DNA of 64,000 nucleotides from JANQFM01 sp035471925 (GTDB lineage: Bacteria; Acidobacteriota; UBA6911; RPQK01; DATIPO01): contig DATIPO010000390.1 in the NCBI GenBank assembly GCA_035471925.1, positions 9,809 through 73,808 of the forward strand. The letters run 5' to 3'. The notes beneath the pieces were generated by a model, which worked only from the letters and a program-made list of their open reading frames with translations, did no database searches and was not told the DNA's origin. Shown in pieces: positions 9,091 through 16,779 of the stretch. Position 1 is the first letter of the stretch, and every line of letters starts with the position of its first letter. The position numbers and the translations under genes were made by a program.

Positions 9091-9858
9091 ATGAAGAACC
9101 ATTGGATTCTCATCATCCTGATCGTCGTCGTTGTGGGAGGCCTCGTCTATCTTCAGCATGGGGGCCTTGAACAGTTGGAAACCTTGGTCTCCTCTCTCGA
9201 CCTTCCTGCTTCCGATACGAGGACGGCCATTTCCAGCCCGCGTCCCACACGGCCACCGCAGCAATGGGCCCAGGTGGCCGGGACCTATGGGATCGTCGTC
9301 CGTCAAAGGCCGGATTCCGATTCCATGCGCTTGGACATGCTCCTACCCCAGGCCGTGGTTGGACATTTTGGATCCAACGGGCGAGGATGGCTCAAGGTCC
9401 GTACACCTCAAGGGCAGACCGGCTGGATCCCCGAGTCGGAGATGCGAGTTCTTGGAGTCGACCAAGCCAGAAGGGCAGTCGACCGTGACCGCCTCGCTTT
9501 GGAAAGGCAACTCCGCGCGGCTCTCAAGCGGGCTGTGAGCGAGAAGGCCAAGCTCATGCATCCAGCCAGCCGTGTGATCGACTACAAGATCATGTCGGAG
9601 CTCAAACCCCAGGGCGAACACCTTTCCAATATCGAAGTCTGTACGCTGATGAAGGGAAACCTCTTGGGCTTGAGTCAGTTCCGGACCGACTACGCCGTGA
9701 CCTTGCAGCTTGTGGTCAATCCTTACAAGCTGGATGCCTCCGAGATCAACATCGTGGACGTCGACATCATGAAGGATGAACAAACCAAAGGGCTCCCGCC
9801 CGGCCAAGTCGCGAATCTCCTGGGGCCAGTCATCCGGACCCTCCTTATCCCAGGCTAA
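9091..9858 (+). CDS. Membrane-anchored SH3b-domain protein
   Basis: The 255-residue protein has an N-terminal anchor (residues ~5-22) and a bacterial SH3 domain at about 60-125: YGIVVRQRPDSDS, VVGHFGSNGRGWLKVRTPQGQTGWIPES. SH3b domains often bind peptidoglycan or peptides outside the cytoplasm. The C-terminal ~130 residues, with a Lys/Arg-rich helix followed by beta-like stretches, resemble no family I recognise. The ATG at 9091 has an excellent Shine-Dalgarno sequence (TAAGGAG at 9078-9084), so the GTG at 9064 is rejected. It follows the regulator gene by 73 bp and could be read with it. The region 9859-9975 is a short convergent gap without a visible terminator. Confidence 0.75.
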   Translation: MKNHWILIILIVVVVGGLVYLQHGGLEQLETLVSSLDLPASDTRTAISSPRPTRPPQQWAQVAGTYGIVVRQRPDSDSMRLDMLLPQAVVGHFGSNGRGWLKVRTPQGQTGWIPESEMRVLGVDQARRAVDRDRLALERQLRAALKRAVSEKAKLMHPASRVIDYKIMSELKPQGEHLSNIEVCTLMKGNLLGLSQFRTDYAVTLQLVVNPYKLDASEINIVDVDIMKDEQTKGLPPGQVANLLGPVIRTLLIPG

Positions 9859-9975
9859 TCCTGTCCGACCTCACGCAGCCAGGGTTTCTCAAGCGGCTGG
9901 GAGCCGATGGGCCAAACAGGGCCGGAAAAGGAGGCCCTGGTCCGCTGCATGGGCTGACGTCTTCTCTCACGTCCC

Positions 9976-11298
9976 TCAAGTGTTGAGCCAGTCAACGATG
10001 GCCTGGGCGGCGGCGCAGGTATTGGCGCAGTAGGTTTGCAGGAACTCAGTCTCGCGGGCGGGACGGTCGTCGGGCAGGGCTTTCAAAGCCGCAGCGCCAT
10101 CGAAGTCAACGTATGCCAGGCGCAGGGTCAGTTCCTCTTGGGGACGCCCGAAGTCGCTGCCGGGCAGGGCGGCCACTCCAGTCTCCTCCAGCAAGCGCTC
10201 GGCCAGTTCTTTACTGGTGGCAATGCCGCGCCCTGCGAGTTGCTCGCGCAAAGCGCCGAAGTCGGGGAAGAGATAGAAACCGCCCCGAGGCTCGGGAACC
10301 CGCACTTCGGCCTGCCGCAACTGTTGGGCAAAGCTGCGTCCCAGGGCTCCCAGAATACGGCGCGACTTGGCCAGGAAGAGATCGATCTCGTCTCCCCCCT
10401 TAAAAGCCCGCACGGCGGCATACTGAATGGGGGTGCTGGTGGACGTGTAGGTTTCGCTGGCCACTGCCGCCATGGCCTCGCGCAGCCAGCTCAGCGAGGG
10501 CGGAAAGGTGAAGGTCCCCAAGCGCCAGCCTCCCGCCCCGCACCACTTGCTCAAGCCGGCGCTGATGATGGTCCCCTCGGGATAAAAGCGGGCGATGGAG
10601 ACGTGCTGTCCACGATGATTGAGCTCTCCGTAAATCTCGTCAGAGAGCAGAATGACGCGGTACTTGCGGGCCAAGTCGGCCAGAGCCTTGAGGCGCTCGA
10701 TGGGATAGCTCCCTCCGCTGGGATTGCCCGGGTAGTTGAGGATCACCAGCCGGGGACGCTCAGGATCCTCCCGGAACAGCTTTTCGATCACCTCTGGCTG
10801 GACGCCCCAGTCGTCGCCCAATTCGGTCGGCAGCCAGTGGATCCGGCGTCCGATGATGCGGGCCTGGGGCGCGTAGGACACCCAACTGGGCGAAGGGATC
10901 ACCAAGTCGCCGTAATAGACCAACTGCAGGATGAACATCAGTTCCTTCGACCCCGGACCGATGAGCGCGTCCTCGCCCCGGACCTCGATTCCCTGCTGGC
11001 GGCTGTGGTAGTCCGCCACCGCCTGGCGCAACTCCATCAGTCCCGAAGGAGGCAGGTAGTCTTTCTCAGGGGCATGCTTGCGGAGCGCCTCCACTACCAC
11101 ATCAGGCACCGGGAAAGGCGACTGTCCTAAGCCCAGCTTGTAGATGTGGCGGCCCTGACGGCGCAATTCGGCGCTGCGCTGGTTGATGGCCAGCGTGGCC
11201 GATTGCCCCAGTCCCCGGACGTTGAGATTCAGGCTGACGTCGGGATGGTAGCGCTGCTGAGAGGAGCGGCTGGAGGACTTGCGGCTCATTGTTCTCAT
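9976..11298 (-). CDS. PLP-dependent aminotransferase, class I/II
   Basis: The ~440-residue protein belongs to fold-type I aminotransferases of the aspartate/aromatic group. Seen in order: a KLGLGQSPFPVP substrate loop, GPGSKELMF cofactor phosphate loop, LNYPGNPSGGSYP, the SDEIYGEL aspartate/tyrosine pair that contacts PLP, and SAGLSKWCGAGGWRLG, where the Lys forms the internal aldimine. Amino donor and acceptor cannot be told from sequence. The C-terminal ~50 residues extend past the usual end. The start is uncertain: ATG at 11298 or 11289, neither with a good Shine-Dalgarno sequence. It points away from the cysteine-rich peptide genes and shares their upstream region. Confidence 0.88.
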   Translation of the reverse strand: MRTMSRKSSSRSSQQRYHPDVSLNLNVRGLGQSATLAINQRSAELRRQGRHIYKLGLGQSPFPVPDVVVEALRKHAPEKDYLPPSGLMELRQAVADYHSRQQGIEVRGEDALIGPGSKELMFILQLVYYGDLVIPSPSWVSYAPQARIIGRRIHWLPTELGDDWGVQPEVIEKLFREDPERPRLVILNYPGNPSGGSYPIERLKALADLARKYRVILLSDEIYGELNHRGQHVSIARFYPEGTIISAGLSKWCGAGGWRLGTFTFPPSLSWLREAMAAVASETYTSTSTPIQYAAVRAFKGGDEIDLFLAKSRRILGALGRSFAQQLRQAEVRVPEPRGGFYLFPDFGALREQLAGRGIATSKELAERLLEETGVAALPGSDFGRPQEELTLRLAYVDFDGAAALKALPDDRPARETEFLQTYCANTCAAAQAIVDWLNT

Positions 11299-11464
11299 GT
11301 TGCCGGGGTCCCGCACTCAATGCAAGAGGAAGTATTTGGGGGACCGGCGAGTCGGCCCGCCAAACTAGTGCGTTGAAGTATGTCAAAACAAGTGGAAATA
11401 TTGCTTTGAGCAGTGTAATATCGGATACATTCACAACCTCATCACTCGCTCGCTAGGAGGATTT

Positions 11465-11683
11465 ATGAAACTCGTTTCCCGTTTCCTGGTCGTCGCCTTG
11501 GCTGCCGTCTTGCTTTTTGCCGGCTTCTGGGTCGCCTTAGAGCCGACCACCGCTCAAGCCGACGGCTGCTGTCAAAGCCAATGCCGCGGCGACCGCCACT
11601 GCGACACCATTTGCGGCGCCAAAGGGGCCGGCGTCTGCATCATGGTCAATTCCTGCTGCAGGCAGTGCGCCTGCCTCTTCTAA
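11465..11683 (+). CDS. Small secreted ten-cysteine peptide, first of a tandem pair
   Basis: The 72-residue product has a clear Sec signal peptide (hydrophobic core ~8-24, probable cleavage after TAQA) and a mature part of about 40 residues with ten Cys. The Cys spacing is CC-x3-C-x5-C-x3-C-x7-C-x5-CC-x2-C-x-C, identical to that in the next gene although most other residues differ. TAGGAGG at 11454-11460 gives a strong ribosome site. Such spacing suggests five disulfides or a metal-binding knot in the periplasm or outside the cell. The upstream 11366-11464 is AT-richer than its surroundings and probably holds the promoter, but no clear -35/-10 pair stands out. I recognise no family; see findings for the system idea. 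Confidence 0.8.
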   Translation: MKLVSRFLVVALAAVLLFAGFWVALEPTTAQADGCCQSQCRGDRHCDTICGAKGAGVCIMVNSCCRQCACLF

Positions 11684-11711
11684 TCACTTCAAAAACCGCT
11701 GGAGATTCTCT

Positions 11712-11930
11712 ATGACAAACTGGAACCGTTTTTTGATCGTGGCGGCGCTGGCCGCCCTGATGATCGGCGGGCTGTGGGTGGCGACGGCCCCTCAGACGGC
11801 CCAGGCCTGTTGCCTGGACGAATGCGTCACTGCCTTTGACTGCATCCCCAAGTGCGGACTCAACGGCCAGCCGGCGTGTGTAATGAACAATCCATGCTGC
11901 ACCGAATGCGTCTGTTTGGCTGAGAGCTAA
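11712..11930 (+). CDS. Small secreted ten-cysteine peptide, second of a tandem pair
   Basis: This 72-residue paralogue of the preceding gene begins 28 bp after its stop. It has a signal peptide ending TAQA and a mature part with the same ten-Cys spacing (CC-x3-C-x5-C-x3-C-x7-C-x5-CC-x2-C-x-C). Mature regions share little beyond the Cys and a few residues (for example a G before the x7 stretch, an N before the second CC), so selection has kept the fold while the surface diverged. The S9 peptidase gene starts 53 bp downstream on the same strand, with no terminator between, so the three are probably one transcript. Function unknown: a disulfide-rich toxin or antimicrobial, a metal-binding peptide and a structural surface peptide are all open. 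Confidence 0.8.
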   Translation: MTNWNRFLIVAALAALMIGGLWVATAPQTAQACCLDECVTAFDCIPKCGLNGQPACVMNNPCCTECVCLAES

Positions 11931-11983
11931 TCGCGCCCCGGCCACAGCGGACTTTCTTGCAAAGAACCGAACAGTGAGCCAGG

Positions 11984-14461
11984 ATGACGGGCATGAGATG
12001 TGCTCGTTTCATCCTGGCTCTTTTCATCTGTGGTTTGCTCACGCCGGCGCTTTCGGCTCAGGAGGCGCTGCCTCTGCGCCAGTCGTCCCTGGAGGTGGAC
12101 GAGGACTCCAAGCGTCCGCCGACGTTGCGGGAGGCCACCCGTGACGACCGCTGGCTGGGACTGCCGCCACGCGAGGTCCGCTTCACGCCTGATTCGCGCT
12201 GGATTTATTTCCGCTGGAATGAAGAGCCCGAGCCCGGCGAGAGTCCCGACACCGATCCCTGGTACCGGGTGGACCGCCTGGGAGACCGGGTTGAGCGCGT
12301 CCCTAACGCCGAGTGGGAAAGCGTCCCGGGCGAGGAATTGAAATGGAGCCCGGACGGCCAACGGGCAGCCTGGGTCAACGAGTGGGGACGCGTCTTCTTG
12401 CAGAGCAAGGAGGAGAGCCGTCCGCAGCGCGTTTATTCGGTCGACGAAGAAGCCCGCGAAGTGCGTTTCTTCGACCGGCGCCGGCTGCACTTCCTGGTGG
12501 CAGAGAACCTCTGGGAGTACGACCTGGAGGACGGCTCGCTGCGCCAATTGACGCGCCGATTCGAGCCCGAGGAAGAGCCCTCGACCGAGGCGGCCCGTCA
12601 TTTGTCCGAGCAGCAGAAGACGCTCTTCGAAGTCCAGCGCCGGCGGGAGCGTGAGGAGCAGCAGGGCCAGCGCCACCGCCTGGCCGTGGACGCAGCGGCA
12701 GCGCAGGCGCTCCCGGCCTGCGAGTCGTGCCGCATCGAAGACGTGCGAATGACCCCCGACCGGCGCTGGATCGTCTACCGCCTGCGCCAGCGCGACGCCC
12801 GCCGCCAACCCACCCGCTACATCGATTTCACCGACCCGTCCGGCTATGCTTCGGTGGAGGAGGCGCGTCCCAAGGTGGGCGAGCCGCGCGACGTCCACTC
12901 GATGCGCATCGTGCGCTTCGACACCACGGTGGCGGCTGAGCGCATCAATCCCACCGAAGTGAAGAGTCCTGAAGCCGGGGAGCGCGGAGTGATCATCTAT
13001 GGACCCTGGTGGGACCAGGAGGGCCTCCATCCCTTGGTACAGGTGGTTTCGCTCGACCACAAAGACCGCTGGATCAGCCGACTGCGGATTCCTTCGGGGA
13101 CGACCGAAGCTCTGGTCCACGATCATGACGAGGCCTGGCTGGGAGGTCCGGAGCCAATACGCGGCTACTTGCAGCCGGCCCTGCTGGAACCCCTCACCGG
13201 TGGACGTTTCGTCTTCGCCTCCGAGCGCAGCGGATGGTCGCACCTCTATCTCTACCGGGCTGACGGAACCCTGCGTCCGCTGACCGAGGGCGAGTGGGAA
13301 GTCCGGCATGCCAGCCTGAGCGCCGACCGCCGGCACTGGCTCATCGCGGCTTCGCGCCAGCATCCTTGCGACGATCATCTTTACCTGCTGCCCCGCGAGG
13401 GAGGTGAGTTGCGTCCGCTGGTGGAGCGTCCCGGACGAGCCGAGGGATTCCTCTCGCCCGATGGAGGCACGCTGGCTTTCCTGCACAGCGACATCACACA
13501 CCTGCCCGATCTGTGGCTGCGCCAAGTGCAGGGTGCCGCCGCCCAGACTGCGGGAGCCGGGGAGGGTGCTGCCCCGCAAACAGGGGAGGAGCAGGCCGCG
13601 GCAGGCCCGACAGCGGGTGCCTACGACGAGGCGTCCGTCCGGGTCACGGTCAGCGGAACCGACCATTTCCACGGCCTGCGCCTGGTTGAGCCCGAGGTGG
13701 TGTCCTTCCAGCATCCTGACGGGGGGCCGCTATGGGCCCAGCTCTACAAGCCTGCTCAGCCGCATCCGGCCAAGCCCGGCGCCATTCACGTCCACGGAGG
13801 CGGTTACCGTCAGTTCAGCCACCGCGGATGGAGCGTCTACGGCTGGGCCTCGCATATCGGATTCATCCAGTACCTGTTGTCGCAAGGCTACACCGTCCTC
13901 GATTTCGACTACCGCGGCAGCGCCGGCTTCGGACGCGACTACCGCACCGACATCTACCGCTCGATGGGCGTCAAGGACGTGCAAGGAGGGGTGGCAGCGG
14001 CACAGTACCTGGCTGAGCAGCAAGGGGTCGATTCCCAGCGCATCGGGCTCTACGGACTCTCCTACGGCGGCTTCTTCACCCTCTCGGCTCTCTTTAAGCA
14101 TCCGGGCGTCTTCGCCGCCGGAGTGGCCAATGCCGCGGTAGCCGATTGGGCCCACTACAACCATGTCTGGACCAGCCGCATCCTCAACCTGCCCTATGAG
14201 GACGAGGAAGCCTACCGGGTCTCCAGCCCCATTTACCATGCCGGCGGACTCCAGGACCCGCTGCTCATCGTGCACGGGCTGATCGACGACAATGTCCAGT
14301 TTCAGGACGCGGCCCGGCTGGTGCAACGGCTGATCGAGATGGAAAAGGACTTCGAGGTGATGTTCTACCCCAGCGAGCGCCACGTCATCGAAGACCCGGA
14401 CAGCCGCCTCGACTACCGCAAACGCGTCCGCGACTTCTTCGGCCGCCACTTGTTGCCCTGA
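11984..14461 (+). CDS. S9 family (DPP-IV-like) prolyl oligopeptidase, secreted
   Basis: The 825-residue protein has a signal peptide (MRCARFILALF..., cleavage near LSAQ), a long beta-propeller region (about 50-540) and a C-terminal alpha/beta hydrolase domain. The catalytic triad is visible: Ser693 in GLSYGG, Asp at 768/769 in HGLIDDNVQF, and His800 in SERHVIED. Family S9 enzymes cut dipeptides or small peptides after Pro or Ala in the periplasm. A low-complexity Ala/Gly/Glu insertion lies near residues 515-545, between propeller and hydrolase. The start is ATG 11984 or 11993. It directly follows the two ten-Cys peptide genes, which raises the possibility that it trims them, but such peptidases are common in this kind of genome and the link is inference. 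Confidence 0.92.
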   Translation: MTGMRCARFILALFICGLLTPALSAQEALPLRQSSLEVDEDSKRPPTLREATRDDRWLGLPPREVRFTPDSRWIYFRWNEEPEPGESPDTDPWYRVDRLGDRVERVPNAEWESVPGEELKWSPDGQRAAWVNEWGRVFLQSKEESRPQRVYSVDEEAREVRFFDRRRLHFLVAENLWEYDLEDGSLRQLTRRFEPEEEPSTEAARHLSEQQKTLFEVQRRREREEQQGQRHRLAVDAAAAQALPACESCRIEDVRMTPDRRWIVYRLRQRDARRQPTRYIDFTDPSGYASVEEARPKVGEPRDVHSMRIVRFDTTVAAERINPTEVKSPEAGERGVIIYGPWWDQEGLHPLVQVVSLDHKDRWISRLRIPSGTTEALVHDHDEAWLGGPEPIRGYLQPALLEPLTGGRFVFASERSGWSHLYLYRADGTLRPLTEGEWEVRHASLSADRRHWLIAASRQHPCDDHLYLLPREGGELRPLVERPGRAEGFLSPDGGTLAFLHSDITHLPDLWLRQVQGAAAQTAGAGEGAAPQTGEEQAAAGPTAGAYDEASVRVTVSGTDHFHGLRLVEPEVVSFQHPDGGPLWAQLYKPAQPHPAKPGAIHVHGGGYRQFSHRGWSVYGWASHIGFIQYLLSQGYTVLDFDYRGSAGFGRDYRTDIYRSMGVKDVQGGVAAAQYLAEQQGVDSQRIGLYGLSYGGFFTLSALFKHPGVFAAGVANAAVADWAHYNHVWTSRILNLPYEDEEAYRVSSPIYHAGGLQDPLLIVHGLIDDNVQFQDAARLVQRLIEMEKDFEVMFYPSERHVIEDPDSRLDYRKRVRDFFGRHLLP

Positions 14462-14463
14462 CT

Positions 14464-14586
14464 CGTTATTACACCCTTTCAGGGTTCTTATCATTCTCTT
14501 ATCATCACCCGGGGTGCCGCTCAGCCGCTTCGCGTCTTCGCTCTACCCTGGGCTGGCTTATGGCTCGCCTTCAGCGAGCCCGGACG
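14464..14586 (+). repeat. Dispersed intergenic hairpin repeat, copy B (subtype I)
   Basis: This copy begins just after the stop of the S9 peptidase gene. It contains CACCCTTTCAGGGTT, ACCCGGGGTGCCGCTC, CTCTACCCTGGGCTGGC and the closing hairpin GGCTCGC-CTTCA-GCGAGCC followed by CGGAC. It matches copy A closely at both ends, and its right third matches copies C, D and E. Confidence 0.8.
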
Positions 14587-14636
14587 CGCCTTCTTGGCCA
14601 AAGAGGCCCCGAAGAGGCCGCGGTTCCGGTCGATTC

Positions 14637-14836
14637 GAGTTCGGCTGGGGAAGGAGCCCCAATAACGCCGCTGCGGTTCTCGATGACCTCAGCAGGAGCA
14701 GCGGAAGCCGATGGTGTCGTTCCCCGCCCTCCGCAGGCTTTAGCCAGGAAGCCCCAAAGCGCCGCCGCAGTTATCGATGAGCTCAGAGGGAGCAGGCGTA
14801 GCGGGAGCCGATGATCGTGCTGCCTGCCCTCCGCAG
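14637..14836 (-). repeat. Two tandem ~100-bp remnants of the 3' end of the FGE-like gene
   Basis: The motif GCCCTCCGCAG occurs at 14726 and again at 14826, exactly 100 bp apart, and each unit resembles the 3' end plus downstream flank of the gene at 15457-16410. On the minus strand the units still read NDTIGFRCSC-stop and STIIGSRYACSL-stop, against SDIIGFRCACSR-stop in the intact gene, and the similarity continues about 45 nt past the stop codons. There is no upstream coding sequence attached, so these are non-functional fragments. Confidence 0.7.
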
Positions 14837-14840
14837 ATTT

Positions 14841-15415
14841 GAGAGGCATCGCCTCTCCACCGCCTGAAGGCGGTGGATTCACGGTGCGACTAAAGTCGCC
14901 TGAAGGAATCTCGATGACTCCCTACTCGCTGATGCGAAAGTCTTCCTCGCGCTCTTGACGTCCTGGTTCTCTATATACTGCGCCACCATCTCATCGCTCA
15001 CGTTGCCCCTACTGGCCACAAAGTAGCCCCGCGCCCACAGATGGCGGCCCCAGAACTTTCTGCGAAGACCACGGTAGTCCTGCAACAGATGATGCGACGT
15101 CTTGCCCTTGATCCACTGCATCACCTTGCTCGCAGAGTACTTCGGAGGCACGTCCAAAAGCAGGTGCACGTGGTCTGGACCGCAATGGCCCTTCACGATC
15201 TCAATGTCCCGGCTGCGGCACACTTCACGCGTCAGATCCACCACCCGCTCCGCTACCTCGCCCCGAAGCACCGGCTTGCGGTATTTCGTAATGAACACAA
15301 AGTGGTAGCGCAAACGGTACACCGCATGCGCGGGAACTACGATAATCGCTCACGACTCACAGCATACCGAAAGCCCCCTGAAGGCTTCGCCTAAAGGCGA
15401 GGGGGTTCACCCATC
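14841..15415 (-). mobile_element. IS200/IS605-family element (tnpA only)
   Basis: The element contains a Y1 transposase gene and subterminal hairpins at both sides. At the right end (minus-strand sense) a perfect hairpin CCACCGCC-TGAA-GGCGGTGG lies at 14857-14876, flanked by a second palindrome at 14841-14857. At the left end a hairpin spans 15371-15407 with an inner TCGCC-TAAA-GGCGA. On the tnpA strand, GAAT or GAAC stands directly 5' of each hairpin foot, the position of the guide tetranucleotides known in IS608. No tnpB gene is present. Exact cleavage points cannot be fixed by eye. The element has split the intact FGE-like gene from the tandem remnants of its 3' end. Confidence 0.75.
14879..15322 (-). 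CDS. tnpA: IS200-type Y1 transposase TnpA
   Basis: The 147-residue protein matches the single-domain HUH transposase family: RLRYHFVFITKYRKPVL at the N-terminus, the HUH pair in DHVHLLLDVPP, KGKTSHHLL, FWGRHLWARGYFV, and the catalytic Tyr in VAQYIENQ. TnpA cuts and rejoins single-stranded DNA at the hairpin ends of the element during replication. The listed start is a GTG; residues just upstream in frame (PAHAV) still match typical IS200 TnpA, which usually begins a little earlier, but no ATG/GTG/TTG is available there and a TGA closes the frame, so the 5' end may be slightly decayed or use a rare start. The stop codon overlaps the right-end GTGAA. Confidence 0.9.
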   Translation of the reverse strand: MYRLRYHFVFITKYRKPVLRGEVAERVVDLTREVCRSRDIEIVKGHCGPDHVHLLLDVPPKYSASKVMQWIKGKTSHHLLQDYRGLRRKFWGRHLWARGYFVASRGNVSDEMVAQYIENQDVKSARKTFASASRESSRFLQATLVAP

Positions 15416-15456
15416 CCAGAGTGAGACCCCAAGGCATTGCTTCATTCTTGATGAGT

Positions 15457-16410
15457 TCAGCGGGAGCAGGCGCAGCGGAAGCCGATGATGTCGCTGCGGG
15501 GGGCGGGGACGGGGACCAGGCGGCGCTGGTAGGTCACCATTTCGCGGGCCGCCTCGTTGAAGGCCCCGCCACGCACCACGCGGTGGGGAGCGCCTTCAAA
15601 GCTGGTGATGCTGGAAGTCCACTCGGCCACGTTTCCACCCATGTCGTAGACTTCGTAAGGCGATACGTCGCCGGGACGGTTGCCGGCGGGCTCGGGACGC
15701 TCGTGATTGCCCCACACGGCGGTCTCTTTGTCGGGCCCGCGGTTGCCCCAGGGAAAGTAGAGGCCTTGCCTTCCCCGAGCCGCCTTCTCCCACTCCTCCT
15801 CGCTGGGAAGTCGGGCTCCCCGCCAGCGGCAGTAGGACTCGGCGTCCTCGACCGAGACGTTGACGACCGGGAAGGGACCGGCCCATGACGGGGGACGGCG
15901 GGGCGTCTCCCAGTGCTTGAGAAAGCCCGTCATGTCCTGGGGACGGTATCCCGTTTCCTTCAGGAACTCCAGGTATTGCTCGTTGGTCACCTCAAAAGGA
16001 TCGATCCAGAAGGCCTCGGTGTCGCGTTCTTGCTGCGGCATGACCAGACGATTGCGAATCCGCTCCTCCATCCCCGGATAACGCAGGCGCGACTGGCGCA
16101 CATAGTAGACGAACTGCTCCTGGGTGGCCCCAAAAGGAAAGGCGCCAGCCTCCACCGGCGCCATGTCCTGGGTAGGATCGGGCTGTGGCGGCTCTTGGGC
16201 AGTGGATTCCTGGGACGACGCCGAGCCCGCTTTCGAGGATTCTCCCCCCCCTCCTGCGGATTCCCCCGACGACGAGGCATCCGGCGCGGGCGCAGACGCT
16301 TCGCCGCTCTGCACTGAGGAGGCGCCCCCGCAGGCCGCCGAGATTCCAATGCAGGCCGCCAAGGCCAACAAACATTCCCACTTCCCGAACACCCTCATTA
16401 CTGTTCGCAT
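15457..16410 (-). CDS. FGE-sulfatase (SUMF1-like) domain lipoprotein
   Basis: The 317-residue protein has a lipobox (ISAAC, about residues 21-25), a Ser/Gly/Pro-rich linker of ~60 residues, then a formylglycine-generating-enzyme-like domain: VEAGAFPFGA, DPFEVTNEQYLEFL, PVVNVSVEDAESYCRWRGARLPSEEEWEKAARG, YPFGN-type FPWGN, GNVAEWTSS, RVVRGGAFNE and the terminal IIGFRCA. True FGE enzymes carry a pair of catalytic Cys in the C-terminal half; I see only the Cys of RCACSR there, so this is probably a C-type-lectin-fold binding or accessory protein, not a sulfatase activator. TAAGAT lies 8 nt before the ATG (leaderless type). Its 3' end is duplicated beyond the IS200 element. Confidence 0.85.
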   Translation of the reverse strand: MRTVMRVFGKWECLLALAACIGISAACGGASSVQSGEASAPAPDASSSGESAGGGGESSKAGSASSQESTAQEPPQPDPTQDMAPVEAGAFPFGATQEQFVYYVRQSRLRYPGMEERIRNRLVMPQQERDTEAFWIDPFEVTNEQYLEFLKETGYRPQDMTGFLKHWETPRRPPSWAGPFPVVNVSVEDAESYCRWRGARLPSEEEWEKAARGRQGLYFPWGNRGPDKETAVWGNHERPEPAGNRPGDVSPYEVYDMGGNVAEWTSSITSFEGAPHRVVRGGAFNEAAREMVTYQRRLVPVPAPRSDIIGFRCACSR

Positions 16411-16442
16411 CACTGCCTATCTTACCCCAGGCATCCACTTCA

Positions 16443-16684
16443 AGTCCGGCTCGCTGAAGAGGAGCCATATGGGGAGCCCATCCACCCATAGGCAAGTCCC
16501 CAGAACCCGCTGAAGGCGAGCCACAGGTCAAGGCTGCGACCGTGGCGGAAGTGAAGTCCGGGCTCGCTGAAGGCGAGCCATAGGCCAGCCCAGGGGTCAG
16601 CCTGCGTCGAGCGCAGCGAGACGAAGGCGCCACCCTGGGTTGAAACGGAAGAATTGCCGAACGCTGAAAGCGTGCAATAGCGTC
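16443..16684 (-). repeat. Dispersed hairpin repeat, copy C (subtype II) with two extra terminal hairpins
   Basis: The full unit is at 16557-16684, read on the minus strand: GACGCTATTGCACGCTTTCAGCGTT, ACCCAGGGTGGCGCC, TCGTCTCGCTGCGCTCGACG, CCCCTGGGCTGGCC and the hairpin GGCTCGC-CTTCA-GCGAGCC. Two more, less complete copies of the terminal hairpin stand at about 16443-16471 and 16505-16523. This accounts for most of the 16411-16779 gap; no gene is seen in it. Confidence 0.8.
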
Positions 16685-16779
16685 AGGAGCAGGCTCGAAG
16701 CTGTCGATGCGCCCATTTTGCAGTCGCGACCAGCCCTCCCGATACAGGGTCCTAGATCGTGTGGAGAGAGGCGATGGAA

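Noticed and set aside
11927..13714. A ~600-codon minus-strand frame opposite the S9 peptidase
   Set aside because: Antisense shadow of a well-supported gene with a visible catalytic triad.
14637..15540. A diversity-generating retroelement (variable repeat and template repeat at the 3' end of an FGE-like gene)
   Set aside because: No reverse transcriptase gene is present, and differences between the three units are not concentrated at template adenines. The units look like decayed tandem copies.
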